Positions 35,490 to 43,709 of a DNA stretch of 64,000 nt are shown in pieces. How positions within the stretch are numbered: the stretch's first letter is position 1; each line of letters starts with the position of its first letter. A program made the position numbers and the translations under genes. Source of the stretch: an uncultured Akkermansia sp. (GTDB taxonomy: Bacteria > Verrucomicrobiota > Verrucomicrobiia > Verrucomicrobiales > Akkermansiaceae); NCBI GenBank assembly GCA_947589295.1, contig CANQBZ010000003.1, positions 1 through 64,000 of the forward strand, written 5' to 3'. Under the pieces are notes generated by a model, which saw only the letters and a list, made by a program, of their open reading frames with translations, was not told where the DNA came from and searched no databases.

Positions 35490-37323
35490 GCTGAAAATGC
35501 AGAGTCCCGATGGGATTGCTTCCAACGTTGAGAAAATTGCTCGCCTCTTCCCGAATTGCGTCACGGAGCATTTAGACAAAGCTGGCAAGCCGGAACTTGC
35601 CATTGACTTTGAAAAACTGCAAGCCGAACTCAGCAATGATATGATTGCCGAGGGAGAGGAACGCTATCAGTTCACTTGGCCGAATAAACGTGCAGCGAAT
35701 CGTCTGGCCAACACCCCCACCACCATGACACTCCGCCCCTGCCGCGAGGAAAGTGTTGATTTCGACCATACCCGGAATCTATACATTGAGGGGGACAATC
35801 TTGAGGTATTAAAAGTACTCCGCGAGACTTATCTGGGCAAGGTGAAGATGATCTACATTGATCCACCCTATAACACGGGTAACGACTTTGTGTACAACGA
35901 TGATTTTGCACAAGATAAGGACGAATTTGAGCAACAGAGCGGGCTGTATGATAACGAGGGGAACCAAACTATCGACCGTATGCAGCGGAATACCGAAAGT
36001 AACGGGCGGTTCCATACAGATTGGCTCAATATGATGTATCCACGTTTGAAGGTTGCTAGGGATTTAATGGCGGATGAAGGTGCAATTTTCTTATCGATAG
36101 GGGATGATGAAGAGGCTAACTTAATAAAAATCTGTGATGAAATTTTTGGAGAACAGAACTTTATAGCTAGTATATGTCATAAACACAGAGCTTCTATTTC
36201 TAATGATCGAATAATCTCAGAAAATCATAATCATTTGGTATTTTATGCCAAAAATATAGCGACTCTCTATGGTCTTCATAAAAAGATAGGTGATGATCCT
36301 ATCCTTGAAGGGTTTAATCATTGTGATGAGAGGGGAGCCTATAAACTCACACCAGTTGATGGTCCCGGGGGAGCAAAGAAAGGTAATCCCTATTATGAAT
36401 TCCTTGGCATTGAAGGTTATTGGAGATACTCGAAAGAGACAATGCAGAAGAAATATGAGGAAGGTCTAATCATTCGCACAGAGACAACCCTTCAACAAAA
36501 GTATTATTTAGAACAAGCTAAAGCCTCTAGACAAACTGTTACAACTTGGTGGGATAAGGATTTTTTAACATCATCTGCCACGAAGGAACTTACCAGACTT
36601 ATGGGAGGGAATTTCTTTGATAATCCGAAGAATGTAAATCTTCTGTTAAGGACTCTCAAAATGATTACTAAATATGATTCAGAATCTATCATTCTTGACT
36701 TTTTCTCTGGTTCCGCTACCACTGCTCACGCAGTTATGCAGATGAATGCCGAGGACAACGGACACCGAAAGGCCATTATGGTGCAGCTTCCTGAACTTTG
36801 CGATGAAAAGAGCGAGGCCTACAAAGCGGGCTATAAGAACATCTGCGAGATTGGCAAGGAACGCATCCGTCGCGCAGGGAAGAAGATAAAGGAAGAGACC
36901 GGGGCAGCGGGGCAGAACCTTGATATCGGCTTTCGGGTACTGAAACTCGATACGTCCAACATGGAGGATGTGTACTACACGCCCCGGGACTTCAATTCAC
37001 AAATGCTCTTCAACGAAAATGTGAAGCCGGACCGTAGCAACGAGGATTTGCTCTTCCAAGTGATGCTTGATTTGGGGGTTGAACTGTCTGCCAAGATAGA
37101 AGCGAGAGTGCTCGCAGGCAAGACTGTACACTTTGTGGATGATCATTATCTCGTGGCCTGCTTTGACAGCGACGTGAATGACACCGCCATCAAGGAGATA
37201 GCAAAACTGCACCCTGTTTATTTCGTGATGCGGGATTCCTCGGCAGCAAGCGACAATGTGATCGACAACTTCGAACAGATATTCAAGCACTACTCGCCTG
37301 ATACCACCTGCAGAATTATTTAA
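35482..37323 (+). CDS. Type III-like DNA methyltransferase (Mod)
   Basis: Site-specific N6-adenine or N4-cytosine methyltransferase of the type III Mod group (beta class), 613 residues. Catalytic motif IV DPPYNTG starts at Asp127 and the AdoMet motif DFFSGSATTAHAV starts at Asp406, so motif IV precedes motif I as expected. The N-terminal helical region (1-110) and C-terminal region are Mod-like. The target-recognition segment between the motifs (about residues 190-405, bases 36050-36700) is much AT-richer, with codons such as ATA, AAA and TTA, than the flanking parts of the same gene. This suggests replacement by recombination. No simple-sequence tract typical of phase-variable mod genes was seen. 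Confidence 0.92.
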   Translation: MNKLKMQSPDGIASNVEKIARLFPNCVTEHLDKAGKPELAIDFEKLQAELSNDMIAEGEERYQFTWPNKRAANRLANTPTTMTLRPCREESVDFDHTRNLYIEGDNLEVLKVLRETYLGKVKMIYIDPPYNTGNDFVYNDDFAQDKDEFEQQSGLYDNEGNQTIDRMQRNTESNGRFHTDWLNMMYPRLKVARDLMADEGAIFLSIGDDEEANLIKICDEIFGEQNFIASICHKHRASISNDRIISENHNHLVFYAKNIATLYGLHKKIGDDPILEGFNHCDERGAYKLTPVDGPGGAKKGNPYYEFLGIEGYWRYSKETMQKKYEEGLIIRTETTLQQKYYLEQAKASRQTVTTWWDKDFLTSSATKELTRLMGGNFFDNPKNVNLLLRTLKMITKYDSESIILDFFSGSATTAHAVMQMNAEDNGHRKAIMVQLPELCDEKSEAYKAGYKNICEIGKERIRRAGKKIKEETGAAGQNLDIGFRVLKLDTSNMEDVYYTPRDFNSQMLFNENVKPDRSNEDLLFQVMLDLGVELSAKIEARVLAGKTVHFVDDHYLVACFDSDVNDTAIKEIAKLHPVYFVMRDSSAASDNVIDNFEQIFKHYSPDTTCRII

Positions 37324-37335
37324 GCGTTGATTGGT

Positions 37336-40300
37336 ATGAAATTCAAATTTAAGATTCAGCAATACCAGACGCAAGCCGTGGAAAATACGGTGGCGGTATT
37401 TGCCGGGCAGCCCGCGCACCGCGAGACTAAATATCGCATGGATCCGGGGCGCTATGCTCAGCAACAGCTTGCGCTGGAAGAAGGCTACTGTAATCATGAA
37501 GTCGAATTAAAAGATCCGGACTTGCTCAGGAATATCAACGAGGTGCAAAATTCGTGCAATATTCCCCTCTCACCGGCCCTATCGAAAGGTTTGGGCAGAG
37601 TGAATCTCGATATTGAAATGGAAACAGGCACGGGCAAGACCTACGTCTATATCAAGACGATGTTCGAGCTGAATAAACGGTATGGCTGGAGTAAGTATAT
37701 CATTGTGGTACCAAGCATAGCCATCCGCGAGGGTGTGGCCAAGAGTTTCAGAATGCTGGAGGAGCATTTTATGGAGCACTATGGCAAGAAAGCACGCTGG
37801 TTTATCTACGACAGCGGTAATCTGCAACAGCTCGATAGTTTTTCCAGCGATTCCGGCTTGCATGTGATGATAATCAACACCCAGGCCTTTGCCGCCTCCA
37901 TGAAGGAGGGAGGCAGAAGCAAGGAAAGCCGCATTATTTACTCAGAACGCGATGAGTTCGGAAGTCGCCGCCCGATAGACGTGATTGCCGCGAACCATCC
38001 CATCATCATTATGGATGAGCCCCAGAAAATGGGAGGGGATGCCACCCAATCCGGCATCAGGCGATTCAAGCCCCTGTTTGTGTTGAATTACTCAGCCACG
38101 CATAAGACAAAACACGATACGATCTATGCGCTGGATGCGCTGGACGCCTACCGGCAGAAGCTGGTAAAGCGCATTCATGTGAAAGGGTTTGAGGTGAAGA
38201 ACCTGGCCGGTACTAGCAGCTATTTGTATCTGGACAACATCGTGCTTTCTCCCAAACATCCACCGATGGCGCGAATCGAAATCGAAACCAAAGCGGCTTC
38301 CGGCGTCATTGTTCGTAAGATAAAGACCTTCGGCGTGGGGGATAGTTTGCAGAAAGAATCCGGATTGGCTCAATACGATGGATTCACCGTTTCGGAAATC
38401 TATGCAGGGGGTGCGGTCACTTTCACCAATGGGGTCACCATTCGCAGTGGCGAAGTCATTGGCGATACCAACGAACTGAACATGCAGAGGGTGCAGATTC
38501 GTGAGACCATCATGGCTCATTTTGCCAAGGAGCGGGAATTGTTCAAGCGAGGCATCAAATGTCTGTCTCTTTTCTTCATCGACGAGGTGGCGAAATACAA
38601 AAGCTACGATGAAGAAGGTAACGAGGTAAAGGGAGTGTTCCAGAAGATATTTGAGGAGGAGTATGCGCAAATCCGCGACACAGAGTTGAACTTGTTTGAT
38701 ACGGAATACAACGACTACCTACTCCGCTGCGCGGCTGAAGAAGTGCATCGTGGGTACTTTTCCATCGACAAGAAGACAAAGAGAATAGTGGATGGAAAGG
38801 TGGATAAAAACGGTCTTTCCGATGATATCTCAGCCTATGACCTTATCCTGAAAAATAAGGAGCGTCTGTTGAGCTTTGAAGAACCGACTCGTTTCATTTT
38901 CTCCCACTCTGCCTTACGTGAGGGCTGGGATAACCCCAACGTGTTCCAGATATGCACCCTGCGTCATAGTAATTCAACCACCAATAAGCGGCAGGAGGTA
39001 GGCCGCGGCTTGCGTATTTGTGTGGATAAGAACGGAACACGCATGGATGCCGAATTGTTGGGGAATGAGGTGCATGAGGTTAACCGTTTGACCGTAATAG
39101 CCAATGAGAGCTACGCCGACTTTACCAAGGCTCTGCAAGCAGAAACGCGAGAAGTGTTGCGGGAACGCGCCATCAAGGCAACGGTCAGCTATTTCACCGG
39201 AAAACAAATCAAAGTGGGAGAAGAGCCCCACACCATTACCGAGAAAGAAGCCAGCCGCATCATTGTGTATCTGGAAGACAACGGGTACATAGATGATTTC
39301 AACAACATTACATCCGATTATAGGGAAGCTGTAGCCAACGATACCGTCGCGCCTTTGCCTGCACAGTTGCAACCCATTTCAGAAGGTGTCAAACACCTGA
39401 TTAACGCTATCTTTGATCCGAAGTCCTTGGAGGATATGGTGGTTGAAGTAAAACCCACTACATCTGAAAATAAACTGAATGATAATTTCCATAAAACAGC
39501 GTTCCAGAACCTGTGGAACGAAATCAATCATCAGTACGTCTATACCGTGAGTTACGATAGCGATGAATTGATAAAGAAAGTCATTCCGATCATTAACAGG
39601 AGTCTTAATGTGAAGCGACTTCGCTATGTCATGGTAGAAGGTACACAGGATAAAGAAGACGTTCTTGAATTTAGCGATATTCACTCAGAAACGGACCAAT
39701 TGCCCACTGTATGTACCTCAACTGTACGTTATGATCTGGTAGGCGACATTGCGAAAGGCGCCAATCTCACCCGACGCACAGTTGTGGAGATATTAAAGAA
39801 AATCGATGAGAGCAAACTGTATCTTTTCAAGAACAACCCGGAAGATTTCATTCGCAACGTGATTCGTATCATACAAGAACAAAAGTCCACGATGATTGTG
39901 GAGCATATTCATTACAACATCACAGAGGGTAAGTATGACAGCGACATCTTTACAGTGAAAAACAAGATGGACTATGATCGCGCATACGATGCCAAAAAGA
40001 ACGTTACCGATTACGTGTTCTGGGACAGTAAAGGCGAACTCAAATTTGCTCAGGATCTGGATGAATCAAACGAGGTTATCGTGTACGCCAAATTGCCACG
40101 CTCCTTCCAGATTCCAACCCCGGTGGGAAATTATGCGCCCGATTGGGCAATAGTTATGCAGCAGGAGGGAGTGAAGCACATCTTCTTCATTGCCGAAACC
40201 AAAGGCTCCATGTCTTCAATGGACTTGACTGCCATTGAAAATGCAAAAATCGAATGTGCTGAAAAATTATTCAATTCCATCTCGACGAACAAAGTCAAAT

Positions 40301-40383
40301 ACCATAAGGTTGCGAGTTATCAAGATTTGCTGGATCAATTGCCATTTCAGTCAAAGGAATCACCTCCTGAGCAAGGAGTGTGA
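37336..40383 (+). CDS. Type III-like restriction endonuclease (Res)
   Basis: ATP-dependent helicase-nuclease subunit, 1015 residues. Walker A METGTGKT has Lys101; motif II is DEPQ (227-230), the type III variant of the DEAD box; SATH is motif III and GRGLRI motif VI. The C-terminal nuclease has the PD-(D/E)XK pattern typical of type III Res: APDWAIV with Asp936 and AETKG with Glu954 and Lys956. All key residues are present, so it should be an active nuclease. ATG at 37336 is chosen; the open frame starts nine bases earlier at TTG. It starts 12 bases after mod. With Mod it would form a Res-Mod complex that translocates or diffuses between recognition sites before cutting. Confidence 0.93.
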   Translation: MKFKFKIQQYQTQAVENTVAVFAGQPAHRETKYRMDPGRYAQQQLALEEGYCNHEVELKDPDLLRNINEVQNSCNIPLSPALSKGLGRVNLDIEMETGTGKTYVYIKTMFELNKRYGWSKYIIVVPSIAIREGVAKSFRMLEEHFMEHYGKKARWFIYDSGNLQQLDSFSSDSGLHVMIINTQAFAASMKEGGRSKESRIIYSERDEFGSRRPIDVIAANHPIIIMDEPQKMGGDATQSGIRRFKPLFVLNYSATHKTKHDTIYALDALDAYRQKLVKRIHVKGFEVKNLAGTSSYLYLDNIVLSPKHPPMARIEIETKAASGVIVRKIKTFGVGDSLQKESGLAQYDGFTVSEIYAGGAVTFTNGVTIRSGEVIGDTNELNMQRVQIRETIMAHFAKERELFKRGIKCLSLFFIDEVAKYKSYDEEGNEVKGVFQKIFEEEYAQIRDTELNLFDTEYNDYLLRCAAEEVHRGYFSIDKKTKRIVDGKVDKNGLSDDISAYDLILKNKERLLSFEEPTRFIFSHSALREGWDNPNVFQICTLRHSNSTTNKRQEVGRGLRICVDKNGTRMDAELLGNEVHEVNRLTVIANESYADFTKALQAETREVLRERAIKATVSYFTGKQIKVGEEPHTITEKEASRIIVYLEDNGYIDDFNNITSDYREAVANDTVAPLPAQLQPISEGVKHLINAIFDPKSLEDMVVEVKPTTSENKLNDNFHKTAFQNLWNEINHQYVYTVSYDSDELIKKVIPIINRSLNVKRLRYVMVEGTQDKEDVLEFSDIHSETDQLPTVCTSTVRYDLVGDIAKGANLTRRTVVEILKKIDESKLYLFKNNPEDFIRNVIRIIQEQKSTMIVEHIHYNITEGKYDSDIFTVKNKMDYDRAYDAKKNVTDYVFWDSKGELKFAQDLDESNEVIVYAKLPRSFQIPTPVGNYAPDWAIVMQQEGVKHIFFIAETKGSMSSMDLTAIENAKIECAEKLFNSISTNKVKYHKVASYQDLLDQLPFQSKESPPEQGV

Positions 40384-40729
40384 TTACCGCAGAATTGGGC
40401 CGCCTGGAGTTAAAACTCGTAAAAATCAGGTATTGTTGAGCAGGGACGTCTTTTCCACGCTCGGCGGTACGGGGATGCACGATTCCTGTCCATGTGATAA
40501 TCTTCTTGCTTGCGTTCCCTCTTTTCGGTATATTCACTCTGTCGGAGTGCACAATGTGCCATGACCAAGATTGTTTGGCTCTCTATGCGCACCTTCTCCT
40601 TTCCCTCCAGCGTTTTCTGCCTCACCCCATCACCTTTCCGGCGGTTGCCCTTCTTCACCGCTTCCCTGCGTTGCGGAACTCTCCCCGTTCGTGGCCAATT
40701 CCCGGGGAGCTTGGAGGGTTATCACGTGT
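40384..40729. other. Intergenic region between res and terminase-like gene
   Basis: No confident gene. The minus strand has an 82-codon open frame (40410-40658, GTG start) rich in Lys/Arg/Glu, downstream of the terminase-like gene. It matches no family I know and may be a degraded phage gene. No terminator is clear for res. Confidence 0.4.
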
Positions 40730-41215
40730 CTATGGACGCACCGGAGGCCTACAGCCTTTGTCCTGTAACGTCTTAACAATCTTACCAATAGTCATTGCAG
40801 GTCTATCCTCACCCTCTGCCGCCTTTTTCCTCTTCTCCTCCTTCGCTGCTTTCTCCAGCTCCGCCTCCCTCTTCTTTGTCTCGTAAGTTCCATCCATCTT
40901 ATTGAGCATATCAACAATTTTGATGAGTCCGCTCCAATTTTCTTTCTTTGCAACCTTTTCCGCCTGTTCGCTCAATAACGCCATTCTTCGCTCCCAAGTC
41001 ATCACGGCCGCAGAATCCGCCTGTCCCCGCAACTCTGCAATCAATTTGACAATGTTAGCATTTCTCGCAAGTCGACTCGCATCGGACCTTACCGCTGCCT
41101 CGCTCTTTCCGTTACAATCAAACGCTTTACGATAGGCTGCCGTCTGTCGCTTACCTGACACAATCAGCCGTGCAAACTCACGTTGTCTCTCAGTTAAATC
41201 TCCCATTTCTGCCAT
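40730..41215 (-). CDS. Phage terminase small-subunit-like protein
   Basis: The 161-residue protein begins with LTERQREFARLIVSGKRQTAAYRKAF, followed by SEAAVRSDASRLARNANIVKLIAELR. This is the helix-turn-helix pattern of Terminase_2/terS proteins that bind the phage packaging site. A central helix, a Lys/Glu-rich coiled region (EAELEKAAKEEKRKKAAEGE) and a short tail follow. No large terminase, portal or other phage gene is adjacent. It is therefore an isolated remnant of a prophage or a domesticated DNA-binding protein. The start is ATG at 41215; ATG at 41206 is an alternative. It is convergent with res and divergent from nanA. Confidence 0.7.
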   Translation of the reverse strand: MAEMGDLTERQREFARLIVSGKRQTAAYRKAFDCNGKSEAAVRSDASRLARNANIVKLIAELRGQADSAAVMTWERRMALLSEQAEKVAKKENWSGLIKIVDMLNKMDGTYETKKREAELEKAAKEEKRKKAAEGEDRPAMTIGKIVKTLQDKGCRPPVRP

Positions 41216-41327
41216 ATTTGTTGCTCTTTGTTACATACAGAATACGGTCCATCTCCTCCCATGTCAACCACATTCCCTTCACATTGCCCCCACAATTTGT
41301 CTCAAGAAAAATTTTAAAGGGGCGAGA

Positions 41328-41414
41328 GAGGGGACAAAAAGGAAGGTTTCTTGTTGTTGCACCCTCAGAATACTCTTTTCTGAGGAAACAAATCAACTTT
41401 CCTTTTTTGTCCTC
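41328..41414. repeat. Long imperfect hairpin upstream of nanA
   Basis: The outer arms GGACAAAAAGGAA and TTCCTTTTTTGTCC pair apart from one extra T. The inner arms CCTCAGAA (41363-41370) and TTCTGAGG (41378-41385) pair perfectly around a 7-base loop. The right outer arm overlaps the -35 region of the putative nanA promoter. It may be a bidirectional terminator, an operator, or a structured leader for the minus-strand gene. Confidence 0.6.
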
Positions 41415-41432
41415 TTTTGGTCTTCCTATAAT
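41404..41432 (+). promoter_or_regulatory. Likely promoter of the nanA operon
   Basis: A perfect -10 TATAAT at 41427-41432 with TTTTTG 17 bases upstream. The leader to the nanA ATG is about 104 bases and contains runs of G and A but no recognised riboswitch. Confidence 0.5.
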
Positions 41433-41542
41433 TTTTCTTAGGCCGGGTGTCGGTCAAGCCCTGAAAAAACCGTTTTGTGCAAGAATTAACTTGATATTGG
41501 GGGGGAAATAAGGTAGAAACGGGGGTGGAAAGGGGAGGGTCG

Positions 41543-42487
41543 ATGACTCCCGTTACAAATATGATGCAAACCACCTTGAAATTACACGGACTCGTGGCGG
41601 CAACTCACACGCCAATGAAAGCAGATGGCAGCTGCAACCCTGATGCGGTAGATGCCCAAGCTCAGTTTTTAGCATCCCAAGGGATAAAACTCACTTTTAT
41701 CACAGGTTCTACGGGTGAGTCGGCGCATATGCAGTTGACTGAACGCAAGGAGAACATGGCCGCGTGGGCTGAGGCGGGCAAAAAGCACGGTATCCGGTTT
41801 GTCGTTCATACGGGCGGCAATAGCGTAGCAGATGGCCGCGAATTGGCAGAATACGCCGTGCAGTGCGGTGCGGCTGGTACAGCTTCCAATTCTCCGTGTT
41901 ATTTCAAGCCCGGCAGTGTAGATTCCTTGGTTGATTGCTTGGCGCATGAGGCCATGGGGGCGCCGGAGCTGCCTTATTACTTCTACGATATCCCGGCGCT
42001 CACCCATGTGGCGTTCAACCCCTGCAAGGTGATTGCCGCCTGTGCGGCAAAAATTCCGAACTTCTGCGGGGTGAAGTTCACTAACCCTGACCTCGCCCTC
42101 TACATGGAGGCGCTCAACTACGAGGGTGGCAAATACGATATACCTTGGGGTGTGGACGAGTGGTTTTTGGCAGCTCTCGCCACCGGCGCCAAGGGGGGGG
42201 TGGGCTCTTCTTTCAACTACGCCCCCAAACTTTATCAGGACATCATTCGCGCTTTCCAGGCCGGCGATATCGAGCAGGCGCAGCATTTGCAGCAGCTCTC
42301 GGTGAAAATGATCAACATTATCGCTGCGAAGGGCTACATGGGTTGCTGTAAGGCCATCATGGGCTGGTGGGGTGTGGACTTGGGACCCGCGCGGCTTCCG
42401 ATGGGAACGCCGGATGCTGCTACCGTGGCGCAGCTCAAGGATGAGTTGAAGGCCATTGGATTCTTTGATTGGGCAATCAACAAATAA
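41543..42487 (+). CDS. nanA: N-acetylneuraminate lyase
   Basis: Splits sialic acid (Neu5Ac) into N-acetylmannosamine and pyruvate. A DapA/NanA-family TIM barrel of 314 residues with GSTGES (55-60), FYDIPALT containing Tyr148, and Schiff-base Lys178 in FCGVKFTNPD. The last sequence and the neighbouring epimerase gene favour the sialate lyase over dihydrodipicolinate synthase. ATG at 41543 has GGAGG a few bases upstream; an earlier in-frame codon at 41525 lacks support, and ATG at 41561 is possible. A run of eight Gs (about 42193-42200) lies in the coding sequence, but the frame continues normally. It is the first gene of a five-gene operon and points to use of mucin or host sialic acid. Confidence 0.93.
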   Translation: MTPVTNMMQTTLKLHGLVAATHTPMKADGSCNPDAVDAQAQFLASQGIKLTFITGSTGESAHMQLTERKENMAAWAEAGKKHGIRFVVHTGGNSVADGRELAEYAVQCGAAGTASNSPCYFKPGSVDSLVDCLAHEAMGAPELPYYFYDIPALTHVAFNPCKVIAACAAKIPNFCGVKFTNPDLALYMEALNYEGGKYDIPWGVDEWFLAALATGAKGGVGSSFNYAPKLYQDIIRAFQAGDIEQAQHLQQLSVKMINIIAAKGYMGCCKAIMGWWGVDLGPARLPMGTPDAATVAQLKDELKAIGFFDWAINK

Positions 42488-42497
42488 GTTTGCGGCT

Positions 42498-43700
42498 GTG
42501 GCTATCGATACGCAAAAATTGGGGCTGTTCTATAAAGAGAAGCTTCTGGAAGAGGTCATTCCCTTTTGGTTTCCGCGAGCTGTGGATGAAAAGCACGGTG
42601 GTTTCTACCATTGCTTCGATGCGGACGGTACCATGGTGGACAGCGATAAGAGCGTGTGGGCTCAGGGACGCATGGCGTGGATGCTGCTCACGTGCTATTT
42701 GAGCATTGCAAAGAACCCCGACTGGTTGCGCTGGGCGGAGGGCGCTCTCACTTTCCTGGAGGATAAATGTGTGACGCCCGAGGGCGATCGCATGTATTTC
42801 AGCGTGACGGAGGATGGCACCCCTCTGCGGTTGCGTCGCTATGCGTACAGCGAGTGCTTTGCTGCCATTGCCTGGGCGGCGCACTATGGAGCCACTGGCG
42901 ACCCTCACAGTGCCGAGCGTGCTCGTCATTGGTTTGGAGTGTATGCGGATATCTTTTTTACGCCCGGCAAGATGTTGCCCAAAACGACTGGCAACCGGCC
43001 CGCAGAAAATTTGGGCTGTCGCATGATCATGATGGTCACCTGCCAAGAGTTGCGTAAATATTTGGGCGAAGAAGGCGGGGTGTACACGGCGTGGATTGAC
43101 CGATGCTTTGCAGATATACAACGGCTTTTCCTGCACGAAGATATACGCGCTGTGGTGGAGAATGTGGCGCCGGATGGTTCGGTGATAGACCACTTCGACG
43201 AGCGTACGCAGAATCCTGGACACGCCATAGAGGGTGGGTGGTTCTTGCTGGCGGAGTCGCGCCATCGCGGAGGGGACGCAAAAATGGTGGAAGTGGCCTG
43301 TAAGATGATCGATTGGGCGCTGGAGCGCGGATGGGATGAACAGTACGGCGGTTTGCTGTATTACACGGATGTGTATCGCAAACCCGTGCAGGAGTACTGG
43401 CACAATATGAAGTTCTGGTGGCCGCACGATGAGGCGCTTATCGGCACGTGTTTGGCCTACGTGACCACGGAGGAAGGAAAGTACGCCACTTGGCACCAGC
43501 GTATTCACGATTGGGCATTCACCCATTTGCAAGATGCAGAGCATGGGGAATGGTTTGGCTATTGTGAGCGCGATGGGTCCCCTGCCAATAGCCTGAAAGG
43601 ATCAATATGGAAATCCTTTTTCCATCATCCGCGTGCCTTGTGGAATTGCGCCCACTATTTCGGCGCCATCCCGGCGGCTGTGCCCATCCATTCTAAATAA
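42498..43700 (+). CDS. N-acylglucosamine 2-epimerase family protein
   Basis: (alpha/alpha)6-barrel epimerase of the AGE/renin-binding-protein family, expected to convert N-acetylmannosamine from NanA to N-acetylglucosamine. The ~400-residue protein has KHGGFYHCFD near the start, the NPGHAIEGGWFLLAESRHR block with family active-site histidines, and WWPHDEALIG. GTG at 42498 is chosen because family members begin shortly before the helix YKEKLLEEVIPFW. The open frame extends back to a TTG at 42456 inside nanA. Position directly after nanA supports the ManNAc-to-GlcNAc role, replacing the NanE route. Cellobiose or other sugar epimerases of the same fold are a less likely alternative. Confidence 0.88.
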   Translation: MAIDTQKLGLFYKEKLLEEVIPFWFPRAVDEKHGGFYHCFDADGTMVDSDKSVWAQGRMAWMLLTCYLSIAKNPDWLRWAEGALTFLEDKCVTPEGDRMYFSVTEDGTPLRLRRYAYSECFAAIAWAAHYGATGDPHSAERARHWFGVYADIFFTPGKMLPKTTGNRPAENLGCRMIMMVTCQELRKYLGEEGGVYTAWIDRCFADIQRLFLHEDIRAVVENVAPDGSVIDHFDERTQNPGHAIEGGWFLLAESRHRGGDAKMVEVACKMIDWALERGWDEQYGGLLYYTDVYRKPVQEYWHNMKFWWPHDEALIGTCLAYVTTEEGKYATWHQRIHDWAFTHLQDAEHGEWFGYCERDGSPANSLKGSIWKSFFHHPRALWNCAHYFGAIPAAVPIHSK

Positions 43701-43709
43701 GACAGATTT

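Noticed and set aside
40410..40658. 82-codon minus-strand frame downstream of the terminase-like gene
   Set aside because: GTG start without ribosome site, very basic composition and no family match; could be decayed phage sequence.
42193..42200. Run of eight Gs in nanA as a phase-variation switch
   Set aside because: The frame is intact and the surrounding residues fit the family; eight Gs alone is weak evidence for switching.
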